Assembly: GCA_963726295.1 (NCBI GenBank)
Contig: CAVSBW010000012.1
Coordinates: 580,157-644,156, forward strand
Source of the DNA: DASSQJ01 sp963726295
Lineage (GTDB): Bacteria; Actinomycetota; Actinomycetes; Actinomycetales; Dermatophilaceae
DNA: 64,000 nucleotides
Direction of reading: 5' to 3'
Below are positions 1 through 8,710 of the stretch, piece by piece (the first letter of the stretch is position 1; each line of letters begins with the position of its first letter). The notes below the pieces were generated by a model. That model was not told the DNA's origin and did not search any database. It saw only the letters and a list, made by a program, of their open reading frames with translations. A program made the translations under genes and the position numbers.

Positions 1-1172
1 TACGCCCAGACCGACTCGCCACCGGCCGGGGCCCTGGTCGGGTCGGCGACGGCCATCTGCCCGAGCACGACGAACGGAGGGTTGGGCGCCCGCCGCAGCG
101 TCACGGCCGCCGACGACGCGACCATCCCCTCCTCGTCGACACCGGTGTGCACGGTCGCGGCCCGGGCGACGTCCCCGCCCGCCACGGCACGGGCCGGGAC
201 AGCGCCCAGTTCACCTTGATGGTCGAGGGGTCCCACTCGAAGCGGCGCAGCCGGTCGTGCAGCCGCGGGTGCACCGCGCGGTCGGGCAGCAGCGACCCGA
301 AGAGGTCCGGGGCGGACACGTCCGCCACCACCGCCCGCCGGGCACCGAGCCGGGTGCCGTCGGCGAGGACGACGCCGGTGGCCCGGCCACCGGAGACCTC
401 CACCTGCTCCACCGCGGTTCCCGAGGAGCACGCGGCCGCCGGCGGCGACGAACCGGTCGTGCATCGCGGCGGAGAGCCGGCCGGCGCCGCCCTCGGGCAC
501 GGGGAAGCCGACGTCCTGCCCGAGCATCGACAGCAGCCAGCCGTACAGCCCGGAGCCGGCCGCGTCCGGCGGCACGTCGGCGTGGCCCGCGTTGCCCATG
601 AGCAGCAGGCCGGCCTGGCGCCCCCGGAACTCCTCGGCCGCGAGGCGGCGCACCGGGAGGGCGGCGAGCCGCAGCAGGTCCAGGGCGTCGGCCGTGCCGA
701 GGCGGCGCAGCAGCCGCAGCCCGGGACGCACCGGGGGCAACGGGGTGAAGAGGCAGTCCAGGAGGGGGTCGCGGATGCGGTCCCAGCGGGCCACCATCCG
801 GCGCCACGCCTCACCGTCCCCGGGCGCCTCGTCGTCCAGCCGGGCCGCGGTGTCGTCGACGTCGGCGTGGAGCACCGCGCAGCCGCCGTCGGGCAGCGCG
901 TGCGCCAGCACGTCGGGCGAGCGTCGCCACGCCAGGCCGTGGGACTCCAGGTCCAGGTCGCGGATGACGGGACTGGCGGCCGCCAGCGGGTAGAAGGCGC
1001 TGAAGAGGTCGGACACCACACCGGGCCCGAGGACCTCTGCACTGCGCACCGCGCCGCCCACCTCGGCCTCGGCCTCGACGACGACGACGTCCCAGCCCGC
1101 GTCGGCCAGGGCGATCGCCGCCACCAACCCGTTGGGCCCGGCGCCGACGACGACGGCGTCACACCGGTCCAT
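1..1172 (-). CDS. Phytoene desaturase-like FAD-dependent oxidoreductase (3' part outside window, two frameshifts)
   Basis: A flavoprotein amine-oxidase/phytoene-dehydrogenase type oxidoreductase that probably oxidises a carotenoid or lipid substrate using FAD. The start is the ATG at 1172; the first residues give the FAD-binding Rossmann motif VVVGAGPNGLVAAIALADAG followed by VVEAEAEVGGAVRS, the usual dinucleotide-binding and second GG-type motif of this family. The frame shifts near 420 (after AAGGRVLLG, resuming with GTAVEQVEVSGGRATGV) and again near 170 (RPVPWRAG to DVARAATVHTGVDEEG). The reading stays open to base 1, so the C-terminus lies beyond the window. It starts 13 bp after the stop of the small acidic gene upstream and probably shares its stress-type promoter. 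Family is clear; the substrate is not. Confidence 0.8.
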   Translation of the reverse strand, partial: MDRCDAVVVGAGPNGLVAAIALADAGWDVVVVEAEAEVGGAVRSAEVLGPGVVSDLFSAFYPLAAASPVIRDLDLESHGLAWRRSPDVLAHALPDGGCAVLHADVDDTAARLDDEAPGDGEAWRRMVARWDRIRDPLLDCLFTPLPPVRPGLRLLRRLGTADALDLLRLAALPVRRLAAEEFRGRQAGLLLMGNAGHADVPPDAAGSGLYGWLLSMLGQDVGFPVPEGGAGRLSAAMHDRFVAAGGRVLLGNRGGAGGGLRWPGHRRRPRRRHPARCPAGGGGGRVRPGPLRVAAARPRGAPAAARPAAPLRVGPLDHQGELGAVPARAVAGGDVARAATVHTGVDEEGMVASSAAVTLRRAPNPPFVVLGQMAVADPTRAPAGGESVWA

Positions 1173-1184
1173 GGCACGCCCGCC

Positions 1185-1484
1185 CTACTCGGTACGGCGC
1201 TGTCCCGCGCGAGGTGGCGCCGCGCGCACGTCCGACGGGTGCTTCCCGTGGAGGGCGTCGACGTCCTCCCCCTCGGTGTCGGCGGTGAGGTGGGACTCCG
1301 CGTCGACCGGTGCCGGGGAGCCGTCGGGCTCGATCGGCTGGGTCTGCGCGTGTCCGGGGGGCAGCCCCTCGCCGGGCACCGTGGCCCCACCCGCCTCGAC
1401 GGTGTCGCGGTTCTCCCCCGCCGACACCGGCGTCGACGGGGTCGACGCGTCCGTGTCGTGCGCGTCGTCCGAGGGTGTGGTCAT
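1185..1484 (-). CDS. Small acidic protein of unknown function
   Basis: A 99-residue protein beginning MTTPSDDAHDTDAS, rich in D, E, T, P and G, without membrane segments or cysteines, so probably soluble and largely disordered. The ATG at 1484 is chosen because AAGGACGAG lies just upstream at ribosome-binding distance; a longer open frame upstream has no such site. A good stress-sigma-type promoter lies about 45 bp upstream (1527-1551). The C-terminal part GEDVDALHGKHPSDV looks more structured than the rest. It is followed after 12 bp by the FAD oxidoreductase, suggesting a two-gene operon. I do not recognise a family. Confidence 0.6.
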   Translation of the reverse strand: MTTPSDDAHDTDASTPSTPVSAGENRDTVEAGGATVPGEGLPPGHAQTQPIEPDGSPAPVDAESHLTADTEGEDVDALHGKHPSDVRAAPPRAGQRRTE

Positions 1485-1526
1485 GGCTCGTCCTTCCGCC
1501 CGGGGCGAGGATGGGTGCTCTCGGCC

Positions 1527-1551
1527 TACCCCGTCGCCCCGCGGCGGAAAC
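1527..1551 (-). promoter_or_regulatory. SigB/SigF-type promoter upstream of the small acidic gene
   Basis: On the minus strand GTTT (1551-1548) is followed after 16 bp by GGGTA (1531-1527), matching the actinobacterial general-stress sigma consensus GTTT-N14-16-GGGTA. The start codon lies about 43 bp downstream. Confidence 0.6.
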
Positions 1552-1572
1552 CGCCGGTCGGTGGACGGTGGG

Positions 1573-1872
1573 TCAGCGAGGCCCGCGCTCGCGCTCCACG
1601 GCACCGGGCGGTGCCTGTGCGTCCCGGTCGGCGACGACGGAGACGACGTACCGCTCCCCGCGGGCCGCCGCCGACGCGGCGGCGTCCACCCACCGGGCCG
1701 GCTGCGGCTGGAAGCCGTGCGCCGCGAGCCGGCGCGCTAGCTCGGCCGCCACGTCGGGCAGGGGGCGGCCCGCGTACTCCGCGGCGAGGTCGTCGAGCAC
1801 GTGCTGCAGCTCGACCTCGCGCTCCTCCCGGTGCTTGAGCTGCTCATCGTCCGGCTCCTCGAACCTCCTCAT
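1573..1872 (-). CDS. Hypothetical 99-residue charged protein
   Basis: Starts with ATG at 1872 (MRRFEEPDDEQLKHREER). The first 35 residues are strongly charged and predicted helical, followed by an alanine-rich segment (LPDVAAELARRLAAHGFQPQ) and a short beta-like stretch ERYVVSVVADRD. No membrane segment. The start codon overlaps the stop of the upstream DUF4383 gene as ATGA (1869-1872), so the two are probably translationally coupled and co-transcribed. No family recognised; possibly a small stress-associated protein, given the shared promoter of the upstream gene. Confidence 0.6.
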   Translation of the reverse strand: MRRFEEPDDEQLKHREEREVELQHVLDDLAAEYAGRPLPDVAAELARRLAAHGFQPQPARWVDAAASAAARGERYVVSVVADRDAQAPPGAVERERGPR

Positions 1873-2392
1873 CGCACGCGTCCCGTCGCCGGTGCGGTGG
1901 CGGCGTCGCCCACCCGGCGCCCCGGCACGAGCAGCCCGAGGGCGACCATGCCGACCCCGAGCACCAGGTGCAGCCAGTCGTCGGCCGAGTTCAGCGGGAC
2001 GAAGTTCGCGGCGGACCCGTCGGAGACCACGATCCCGTACAGCCAGAGGACGAGGTAGACGACCCCGCCGCCCACGAGGTAGCCCCGGCCGCCGGGACCG
2101 ACCTCGCGAGCACGAGCCCGGCCACGCCGAACGTGAGGTGGACGAGGTTGCGCAGCCAGGAGACCTGGAACACGCCGAGCAGCATCGCCCCGGACTCGTG
2201 CCCGGCGAACTGGAGGTCACCGAGGTCCTGGGTGATGCCAGGGACGAAGCCGAGCACCCCGACGACGAAGAACACGGCACCGACCACCTGCGCGGTCCGC
2301 TGCAGGGGGGTCATCGAGTGGGGCGCCCGGTCCGCGGGCGCGCGGTCGCGGCGGTCCGCGGCCGTGCGGTCGCGGGGCGAGGGTGTGGCCAT
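1869..2392 (-). CDS. DUF4383 family membrane protein (frameshifted)
   Basis: Small integral membrane protein of the DUF4383 family, which is typical of actinobacteria and has no assigned function. Start ATG at 2392 follows AAGGAGAGGACC. After a charged N-tail come the family hallmarks QVVGAVFFVVGVLGFVPGI, FAGHESGAMLLGVFQVSWL, then after a frame change near 2085-2110 the segments GGGVVYLVLWLYGIVV, SAANFVPLNSADDWLHL and VLGVGMVALGLLVPG, giving about four membrane spans. Without the single-base shift the length (about 174 residues) is normal. A second DUF4383 paralog lies at 7367-7846. A GAAT-N15-GGGTA promoter-like element lies just upstream. Confidence 0.8.
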
Positions 2393-2435
2393 GGTCCTCT
2401 CCTTCACAGGTCGGTCGTCACGCAATGTCTCTCCC

Positions 2436-4197
2436 CTACCCAGTGGCCGCAGACCGATTCGCCCGCGCCCGCCGCCGGTCGTCCGGCAGGCGCAGGGTGC
2501 GTCCGCTCGCATCGAGGTGGGCCAGCAGCGGCAGGGCCACGCGCCGCGTGGTGCCGAGGGCACGCCGCGCCTCGCTCACCGTGAACGGCTGGTCGAGGCC
2601 GGCCAGGCGCTCCGCGGCGGCGTCGACGGCCTCGGGGAGCAGGACGACGCCGGGCGCCAGCCGCACGACGAGGCCGGCCCGGTGCAGGGTGGTGACGGTC
2701 TCGTCGTCGAGCCCGAGCTCCCGGAGCCGGCCGGCCTCCGGGGCCGCGAACGGCGCGTCGTGGAGCTCGGCGGCGAGCCGCTCCACCGCCCGGGCGGCCG
2801 GGGCGGGCAGGCCGGGCAGCCGGCCCGCGCGCAGCCGGCCCTGCTCCAGGCGCACCGGGGGTGCGACCAGGGCGCCGACGAGGGCGGGGTCCGGCAGGTC
2901 GAGCGCGTGCGCCGCCGCGGCCGGGGCGAGCCCGCCCGTCGCCGTGGCGGCCTCGGTGAGCTCGGTGAGCCGCCGCCGCAGCCGCCCCGCCAGGTCCCCG
3001 TCGAGAAGCCAGTCGCCGGCCGTGACGGCACCCTCGGGGAGCGGGTCGACGGCGACGCCGAGCGCGCGCAGCCGGGAGGCGCGCACCACCCCGCGGCGCG
3101 CCAGCTCGTCGGCGGCCGAGCCGTCGGCCGCGGCGAGGGCCCGGGCCCGGGCGGCGGCGGCCCCCCGCCGGCGGAGGGCGGGCGGGTCCGGGTCGACCAC
3201 CCGGGCGCCCCAGAGCCGCCGGCTCCCCGGGTCGCGCAGGATGCCCTGGTCACCGGTCCGCAGCGGCAGCGGCCGGTCCAGGGCGAGTCGCCAGAAGCCC
3301 CCGCCGAGGCGGCGGGCGCGCACCCCGGCGGCGGCGGTGCCGAGGTGCAGCGTCGGCCGGGCGGGGACCGCCACGTCCTCGCGCACGGCCACGTCGACGA
3401 GGCGGCTGTGGTGGAACGCGTGGGGGGTGAGCAGCGCCCGTCCGCGCCCGACCGCCTCGGGAGCGCGGCCGCCCAGGTCGACGGCCACCCGTGCCGGCGC
3501 GGTCACCCGCTCACGCGCGGTGCCGAGCGCCTCCAGCGACCGCACCCGGACCGGCAGGTCCCCCACGGCGAGCACGTCACCGGGCACGACCGTCCCGGCG
3601 GCGAGCGTGCCGGTGACGACGGTGCCGGCGCCCCGGACGTGGAAGCGGCGGTCGATCCAGAGCCGGACGTCCTGCCGCCGGGTCGGGCGCGGGCACGCCC
3701 GCGAGCACGGCGGCCAGCGCCGCGGCGCAGCTCGGTCCATCCCCTCGCCGGTGCGCCCGCTGACGGCGACCGACGGGCACCCCGGCCAACGAGGTGCGGC
3801 CAGCCTCCCGGCGCGCCCGGTCCAGGACCGGGCCGGGGTCGGCGAGGTCGCGACCTGGTGACCGACGAGCACGCCGTGCCGCACGCCCGAGCGCGTCCAG
3901 CGCGGCGAGGTGCTCGGCGGCCTGCGGCATCCACGGGTCGTCGGCCGCGACGACGAGCAGCGCCGCCGGCACCGGCCCGATGCCGGCCAGCATGGTGGTG
4001 ATGAACCGCTCGTGGCCCGGGACGTCGACGAAGGCGACCTCGCCGACCGGCGGCAGCGTCGGTCCAGCCGTAGCCGAGCTCGATGGTCAGCCCGCGGCGC
4101 CGCTCCTCGGCCAGCCGGTCGGGCTCCTGGCCGGTGAGGGCGTGCACCAGGGTGGACTTGCCGTGGTCGACGTGGCCCGCCGTGGCGACACGTGCAC
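2436..4197 (-). CDS. selB: Selenocysteine-specific elongation factor SelB (frameshifted)
   Basis: GTPase that brings Sec-tRNA to UGA codons carrying a SECIS hairpin. The N-terminal G domain reads VATAGHVDHGKSTLVHALTG (P-loop GHVDHGKS) followed by EPDRLAEERRRGLTIELGYGW (G2), then VPAALLVVAADDPWMPQAAE in another frame. Translation-factor domains follow (WIDRRFHVRGAGTVVTGTLA), and then the long C-terminal winged-helix region that binds SECIS RNA, ending ...RANRSAATG at 2436. Several indels near 3500-4190 break the G domain; the last 480 residues are intact. The likely start is the GTG at 4197, two bases after the selA stop. Joined length of about 585 residues is normal for SelB. Works with selA, selD and tRNA-Sec in this locus. 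Confidence 0.9.
2437..2460 (-). promoter_or_regulatory. GGGTA-type promoter candidate for the DUF4383 gene
   Basis: Minus strand GAAT (2460-2457), 15 bp, GGGTA (2441-2437), 45 bp upstream of the start codon at 2392. The -10 box matches the stress sigma consensus; the -35 box is divergent, but the same GAAT box recurs at 6757 and 9309. It overlaps the selB stop codon. Confidence 0.4.
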
Positions 4198-4199
4198 GC

Positions 4200-5519
4200 T
4201 CAGGTCTCCGCCGGACCCGCCGCACCGCGGCGACGAGCGTCGTCGTCGCGGTCGTCGGGCACGGTGAGCAGGTCGAGCAGGCAGCCGGCCGTCGGTGGAC
4301 GTGGCCGACGACCGGCGGGTCGCCGAGCCGCAGCGGCGCGGCGAGCCCGGCCGGCAGCGCGACGGCGGCGCTGGCCAGCCCACGCCCGGCGCCCCTCCGC
4401 CGCCGACCGCGGCCCGTCGACGGACGGCGTCGGCCGCGGCGCCCGCCGGTGAGCGCGCCGCCAGCCGCACGGCCCGGCGCGCAGGCAGCTCGACGGGTCG
4501 GCGTCGAGCGCCCGCGGCGACCGGCGGTCGGCGGCCCGGCGAGCGTCGCCTCGAGGGCGGCCAGGGTCAGCTTGTCGACGCGCAGCGCCCGCGCGAGCGG
4601 GTGCCGGCGCAGCCGCTCGACCAGGTCGGCGTCGCCGAGCACCAGCCCGCACTGCGGGCCGCCGAGCAGCTTGTCGCCGGAGGCCGTGACGAGGTCGGCG
4701 CCCGGCGCGCAGGGCGGCGGCGGCGTCCGGCTCGTCGGGCAGCCGCGGGTGCGGGCGCAGCAGGCCGGAGCCGATGTCCGCGACGACCGGTGCGGCCGAG
4801 GCCGGCCAGCTCGCCGCGACCGGCACCGCTCGACGGTGAAGCCCGCGACCACGAAGTTCGAGGGGTGCACCTTGAGCACGAAGGCGGTGTCGCTCGTCGA
4901 TCGCGCCGCGCGTAGTCCTCGAGGGCGACGCGGTTGGTCGTCCCGACCTCGCGCAGCCGCGCGCCGATGCGACTCGAGGAGCTCGGGGATGCGGAAGCCG
5001 TCGCCGATCTCGACCAGCTCGCCGCGCGCGACCACGACCTCGCGCGCCGGCGGCGAGCGCGCGTGGCGACCAGCGCCAGCGCGGCCGCGCCGTTGTTGAC
5101 CACGTGGACGCCGCCGGCCTCGGGCACGGCCGCCGCGCAGGGCGGCGAGCGGCGCCGGCTCCGCGCGGACCTCGCCGGCCGGTCGCGAGGTCGAGCTCGA
5201 CGTCGGTGGTGCCCGCCGCGGTGACGACGCCTCGACGGCGGCCGGCGACAGCGGCGCGCGGCCGAGGTTGGTGTGCACGACGACGCCGGTGGCGTTGACG
5301 ACCGGCGCGCAGGCGTCGACCCGGCGGTCGGCAGCGCGGCGAGGACGCGCGGCGACGACCTCGTCCGGCGCGACGCTCGCCGCGCCGGCACCGGTCCAGG
5401 GCGTCGGCGACGGCGGCCTTGACGCGCCGGCCCGGCCGAGCCGCTCCACGGCCGCGCGCGACCGCGGGATCGGCGAGCACGGCGTCGGTGCGCGGGACGC
5501 GTCGACGCGGGTCCTCCAC
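4200..5519 (-). CDS. selA: L-seryl-tRNA(Sec) selenium transferase SelA (frameshifted)
   Basis: PLP enzyme converting Ser-tRNA(Sec) to Sec-tRNA(Sec) with selenophosphate. Start is GTG at 5519 (VEDPRRRVPRTDAVLADPAV), with a purine-rich GAGGAGAGG upstream. Recognisable segments, scattered over frames, are NATGVVVHTNLGRAPLSP, ELVEIGDGFRIPELLESH, KVHPSNFVVAGFTVE, LVTASGDKLLGGPQCGLVLG (the lysine of SGDKLLGGPQ is the PLP-binding residue) and RALRVDKLTLAALEATL. The reading ends DLLTVPDDRDDDARRRGAA and stops at 4200, immediately before selB. Length of about 439 residues is normal. There are roughly ten single-base shifts, too many in a fully conserved enzyme for real decay while its partner genes are kept. 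tRNA-Sec lies 33 bp upstream. Confidence 0.88.
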   Translation of the reverse strand: MEDPRRRVPRTDAVLADPAVARGRGAARPGRRVKAAVADALDRCRRGERRAGRGRRRASSPRCRPPGRRLRAGRQRHRRRRAHQPRPRAAVAGRRRGVVTAAGTTDVELDLATGRRGPRGAGAARRPARRPCPRPAASTWSTTARPRWRWSPRALAAGARGRGRARRAGRDRRRLPHPRAPRVASARGCARSGRPTASPSRTTRGAIDERHRLRAQGAPLELRGRGLHRRAVPVAASWPASAAPVVADIGSGLLRPHPRLPDEPDAAAALRAGRRPRHGLRRQAARRPAVRAGARRRRPGRAAAPAPARAGAARRQADPGRPRGDARRAADRRSPRALDADPSSCLRAGPCGWRRAHRRAPRPTPSVDGPRSAAEGRRAWAGQRRRRAAGRARRAAAARRPAGRRPRPPTAGCLLDLLTVPDDRDDDARRRGAAGPAET

Positions 5520-5552
5520 TCGGGCGCCCTCTCCTCGCCGGGGACAGCGGTG

Positions 5553-5647
5553 TGGCGGAGGCGGACGGGAATCGAACCCGCCTGACCGAGGTGCTCGGCC
5601 ACGTCGGTTTTGAAGACCGCGCCCGTCACCAGACGAGGTACGCCTCC
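5553..5647 (-). tRNA. selC: tRNA-Sec (anticodon UCA)
   Basis: A 95-nt tRNA on the minus strand, from GGAGGCG (5647-5641) to an encoded CCA (5555-5553). The acceptor stem GGAGGCG pairs with CGCCTCC, the T arm reads GCGGG-TTCGATT-CCCGT, and the anticodon loop CTTCAAA contains UCA (complement of tga at 5611-5613). A long variable arm and eight-residue acceptor arm fit bacterial tRNA-Sec. Its place between selA and selD supports the assignment. Confidence 0.93.
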
Positions 5648-5692
5648 GCGGAACGACCCTAGCCCGTCGCCGCCGCGCACGGGGCGCACGCG

Positions 5693-6726
5693 GTGCACAC
5701 TCGGGGGCTCACCGCTTGCCGCCGACGCACCGGCCGCACCGCTCTGCGCCTCACCGGGTTCGCCGTCGGGGGGCGGGTGCGCCTGCAAGGTCCCGCCCGG
5801 CGAGCTCGAGCGGGTGCTCGGGGCGCTCGGACGCCGACCGACCGACCGCCGACCTGCTCGTCGGCGTCGAGACCGGTGACGACGCCGCGGTCGTCCGGAT
5901 CGCAGGACGGCCGCGCGGTCGTGCTCACCACCGACTTCTTCACCCCGGTCGTCGACGACCCCTACGACTGGGGCCGGATCGCCGCCGCCAACGCGCTGTC
6001 CGACGTCTACGCCATGGGCGGCGAGCCCCTGGTCGCGGTGAACCTGCTCGGCTGGCCCCGGCGAGCGCATCCCCGTCGAGCTCGCCGCCGAGGTGCTGCG
6101 CGGCGGCGCGGACGTGGCGCGCGAGGCCGGCTGCCACCTCGCCGGCGGGCACAGCGTCGACGACCCGGAGCCGAAGTACGGCCTGGCCGTGACCGGCCTG
6201 GCCGACCCCGACCGGCTGCTGCGCAACGACGCCGGCGCCGCCGGGCCTGCCGCTCACGCTGACCAAGCCGCTCGGCCTCGGGGTGCTGAACAACCGGCAC
6301 AAGGCCACCGGCGAGGTCTTCGCCGAGGCGGTCGACGTCGATGACCGCGCTCAACCGCGACGCCTCGCCGGGCGGCGCTCGCCGCCGGCGTCCGTGCGCC
6401 ACCGACGTCACCGGGTTCGGCCTGCTGGGCCACCTCTACAAGCTGGCCCGGGCCAGCGGGGTGTCGGCCGTGGTCGACGCCGCCGCGGTCCCCTACCTCG
6501 ACGGCGCCCGGGAGGCGCTGGCCGACGGCTACGTCCCGGGCGGCAGCCGCCGCAACCTGGACTGGGTGCGCCCGCACCTCGACGTCGTCCGTCGGACGAG
6601 GACGAGCTGGTCCTGCTCGCCGACGCCCAGACCTCCGGCGGGCTGCTGGTCGCGGGGGAGCTGCCCGGACATCCCGTCGTCGGTCACCTCGTCGACCGCG
6701 GCGAGCACCTCGTCGAGGTGCGCTGA
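5693..6726 (+). CDS. selD: Selenophosphate synthetase SelD (frameshifted)
   Basis: Makes selenophosphate, the selenium donor for SelA, from selenide and ATP. Start GTG at 5693. The catalytic loop reads GGGCACKVPPGELERVLGAL, so the active-site residue is cysteine (GCACK), not selenocysteine. Downstream pieces in alternating frames are DGRAVVLTTDFFTPVVDDPY, IAAANALSDVYAMGGEPLVA, LRGGADVAREAGCHLAGGHS, VLNNRHKATGEVFAEAVDV, CATDVTGFGLLGHLYKLAR and LLADAQTSGGLLVAGELPG, ending VEVR at 6726. Joined length of about 340 residues is normal. About eight single-base shifts. It is divergent from the tRNA-Sec/selA/selB unit. Confidence 0.9.
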
Positions 6727-6756
6727 GCGTCACCGCGCGCCGGGCGCCGCCGCCGC

Positions 6757-6780
6757 GAATGGGGCCCGCGTCGCCGGGTA
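6757..6780 (+). promoter_or_regulatory. GGGTA-type promoter candidate
   Basis: GAAT (6757-6760), 15 bp, GGGTA (6776-6780), 44 bp upstream of the ATG at 6824. Same layout as the elements at 2437-2460 and 9288-9312. Confidence 0.4.
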
Positions 6781-6823
6781 GGGCCCGCCTGACCGCGGAC
6801 CGAGACGCAGCAAGGAGCACCTG

Positions 6824-7360
6824 ATGACGCTCACCAGATCCCACCGGCCGAGCGCGCGCCTGACCAGCACGCACCGTTCCCGGCTCTCCCGCACCGCACC
6901 CGGCCCGGGGGGCGGCGTGCTCGCGGGAGCCCTCGCCGGCGCCGCCGGGACCACCGCCCTCAACACCGCGACGTACCTCGACATGGTCCTCAGGGGCAGG
7001 GGCTCCAGCAGCACCCCGCAGCAGACCGTCGAGGCGGCCGCCCACGAGGTCGGGGCCGACATCCCCGGCGACGAGGACGCCAGGGCCAACCGGGTCTCCG
7101 GCCTCGGCCCCCTGCTCGGCGTGGCCACCGGCGTGGGGACGGGAGTGCTGCTCGCCACGCTGCACCGACGGTGGGAGCCGTCGCTGCTCGTCGACGCCGG
7201 CGTCGCCACGGCGACGGCCGTGGTCGGCGCCAACGTCCCGATGGCCGCCCTCGGTGTGTCCGACCCCCGCTCGTGGTCCGCCTCGAGCTGGGCGGCGGAC
7301 CTGGTCCCCCACGCGGTCTACGGCCTCACCACGGCCCTCGCACTGCGCCTGATGCGATGA
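6824..7360 (+). CDS. Hypothetical membrane protein, four hydrophobic segments
   Basis: A 178-residue protein starting at ATG 6824 after AGCAAGGAGCACCTG. Following a basic N-tail there is a glycine/alanine-rich segment (GGVLAGALAGAAGTTALN), the stretch TYLDMVLRGRGSSSTPQQTV, and then three more hydrophobic segments (GVATGVGTGVLLATL, VATATAVVGANVPMAALG, VYGLTTALALRLM). The composition suggests a small inner-membrane protein. It is intact, unlike the neighbouring selD. I do not know its function; a stress role is only suggested by the GGGTA-type promoter. It ends 6 bp before the stop of the convergent DUF4383 gene. Confidence 0.65.
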   Translation: MTLTRSHRPSARLTSTHRSRLSRTAPGPGGGVLAGALAGAAGTTALNTATYLDMVLRGRGSSSTPQQTVEAAAHEVGADIPGDEDARANRVSGLGPLLGVATGVGTGVLLATLHRRWEPSLLVDAGVATATAVVGANVPMAALGVSDPRSWSASSWAADLVPHAVYGLTTALALRLMR

Positions 7361-7366
7361 CCGCCG

Positions 7367-7846
7367 TCAGGCTCGCCGGGTCGCCGGCGCGGCTCCCGGT
7401 GCCACCGACCACGCGGCGCCTCCCGCCAGCAGCCCCACCCCGGCCGCCGCCGCGAGCCAGAGCGGGAGCAGCGCGTCCGGGGGCGGGCCGAACGCGGCTG
7501 TGGCGGCGGAGTCGACGACGATGCTGCGCAGGCACAGCAGCGCGTACAGCCCACCTCCCCACACCAGGTACCGGCGTGCCCGCTCCGGGGTGCGGGTGGA
7601 CAGCAACCCCACCACTCCGAGCAGGAGGTGGACCGCGTTGCCCGCGACGGTCACGGGCAGGAGACCGAGGAGCAGGGCCCGGGACCCGGGCCCGGCGGCC
7701 GCGATCCCGCCGAGGTGGCTGGTGGCCCCCGGGAGGAAGCCGAGCACCCCGAGGGCGAGGAACGTGCCGCCCACGGTGCGGGTGGTGCGTTGCCCGCCGG
7801 TGGGCGGCCGGCCGGGCAGCGGGACCCACGGCGAGGCCGCGGTCAT
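7367..7846 (-). CDS. DUF4383 family membrane protein
   Basis: A 159-residue paralog of the frameshifted protein at 1869-2392. Family signatures are TVGGTFLALGVLGFLPGATS, LLLGLLPVTVAGNAVHLLLG, RRYLVWGGGLYALLCL and a last span LPLWLAAAAGVGLLAGGAAW, giving four membrane spans. The start ATG at 7846 overlaps the stop of the sigma-factor gene as ATGA, so it is probably translated together with the sigma factor. Function unknown; linkage to a stress sigma factor is the only hint. Confidence 0.8.
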   Translation of the reverse strand: MTAASPWVPLPGRPPTGGQRTTRTVGGTFLALGVLGFLPGATSHLGGIAAAGPGSRALLLGLLPVTVAGNAVHLLLGVVGLLSTRTPERARRYLVWGGGLYALLCLRSIVVDSAATAAFGPPPDALLPLWLAAAAGVGLLAGGAAWSVAPGAAPATRRA

Positions 7847-8610
7847 GCCGCCACCAGGCCGTGGTGCAGCCGCCGGTGGATGCGGGTCAGCACCCGGGAC
7901 ACCTGCATCTGGCTGACGCCGATGACGGAGCCGATCTCGCGCTGGGTGCGCCCCTCGACGTAGCGCATGCCGAGGATCGTCCGGTCGCGCTCGTCGAGCT
8001 CGGCGATCAGGGCGCTGAGGACGAGATGGGTCTCGACCGCGCCGTGGGGGTCGTCGGTGCCGGCGAACCGCTCGCCCACGGTGCCGCCCTGGGCGGTGGG
8101 GGCGTCGAGCGAGGTGACCCGGAAGCCGCCGCCGCAGGCCCGGGCCTCGCGCACGTCGTCGGGGTCGACGCCCAGCCGCGCGCAGAGCTCCTCGGTCGTG
8201 GGGTCCCGGGTGAGCTCGTGGCGCAGCTCCTCCTCGGCGACGAGCAGCTCGGAGCGCAGCTCCTGGAGACGCCGCGGGGGCCGCACGGCCCAGCCGCAGT
8301 CGCGGAAGTGCCGCTTGAGCTCACCGGTGATGGTCGGCACCGCGAACGCGAGGAACCCGGGGCCCGCGTCGCACCGGTAGCGGTTCACCGCGGCGACGAG
8401 GGCACAGCGGGCCACCTGTTCGAGGTCCTCGACCTCGATCCCGCGGCCCGCGTACCGGTGGGCGATGCCGTCGGCGACGGGGAGGGACCGGGCCACGACC
8501 TGTTCGCGGAGGCGAGCGCGGCTGGACTCGTCGGTGGTGGTGTCGATGGTGGTGAGGAGGTCCTCGACCTCGGCCTCGTCGTACGCAGGGGCAGGGGCGA
8601 TGTGCGTCAT
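7843..8610 (-). CDS. SigB/SigF/SigG-family stress RNA polymerase sigma factor
   Basis: 255-residue sigma-70 group 3 factor. Region 2 reads LPVADGIAHRYAGRGIEVED, LEQVARCALVAAVNRYRCD and FLAFAVPTITGELKRHFRD, followed by WAVRPPRRLQELRSEL (region 2.4/3). Region 3 has LTRDPTTEELCARLGVDPDD. Region 4 is DERDRTILGMRYVEGRTQ, REIGSVIGVSQMQVSRVL (helix-turn-helix). The start ATG 8610 has GGAG 7 bp upstream. No anti-sigma gene is adjacent; the downstream gene is a DUF4383 protein with a 4-bp overlap. Sigma factors of this family recognise GTTT-N14-16-GGGTA, an element found before many genes in this window. Confidence 0.9.
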   Translation of the reverse strand: MTHIAPAPAYDEAEVEDLLTTIDTTTDESSRARLREQVVARSLPVADGIAHRYAGRGIEVEDLEQVARCALVAAVNRYRCDAGPGFLAFAVPTITGELKRHFRDCGWAVRPPRRLQELRSELLVAEEELRHELTRDPTTEELCARLGVDPDDVREARACGGGFRVTSLDAPTAQGGTVGERFAGTDDPHGAVETHLVLSALIAELDERDRTILGMRYVEGRTQREIGSVIGVSQMQVSRVLTRIHRRLHHGLVAA

Positions 8611-8710
8611 CTCAGACTCCAGGGGGGTCGCGGATCGGCGCACTGTTGGACCGGGACGGCTGGAGGCCGTGATCCATGACACTAGCGAGGCCGCAGTCGC
8701 GGTTGGGCTT

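Noticed and set aside
1310..2584. Long open frame on the plus strand opposite the DUF4383 and small genes
   Set aside because: Arginine-rich, low-complexity antisense reading, no ribosome-binding site, and the minus strand carries recognisable proteins.
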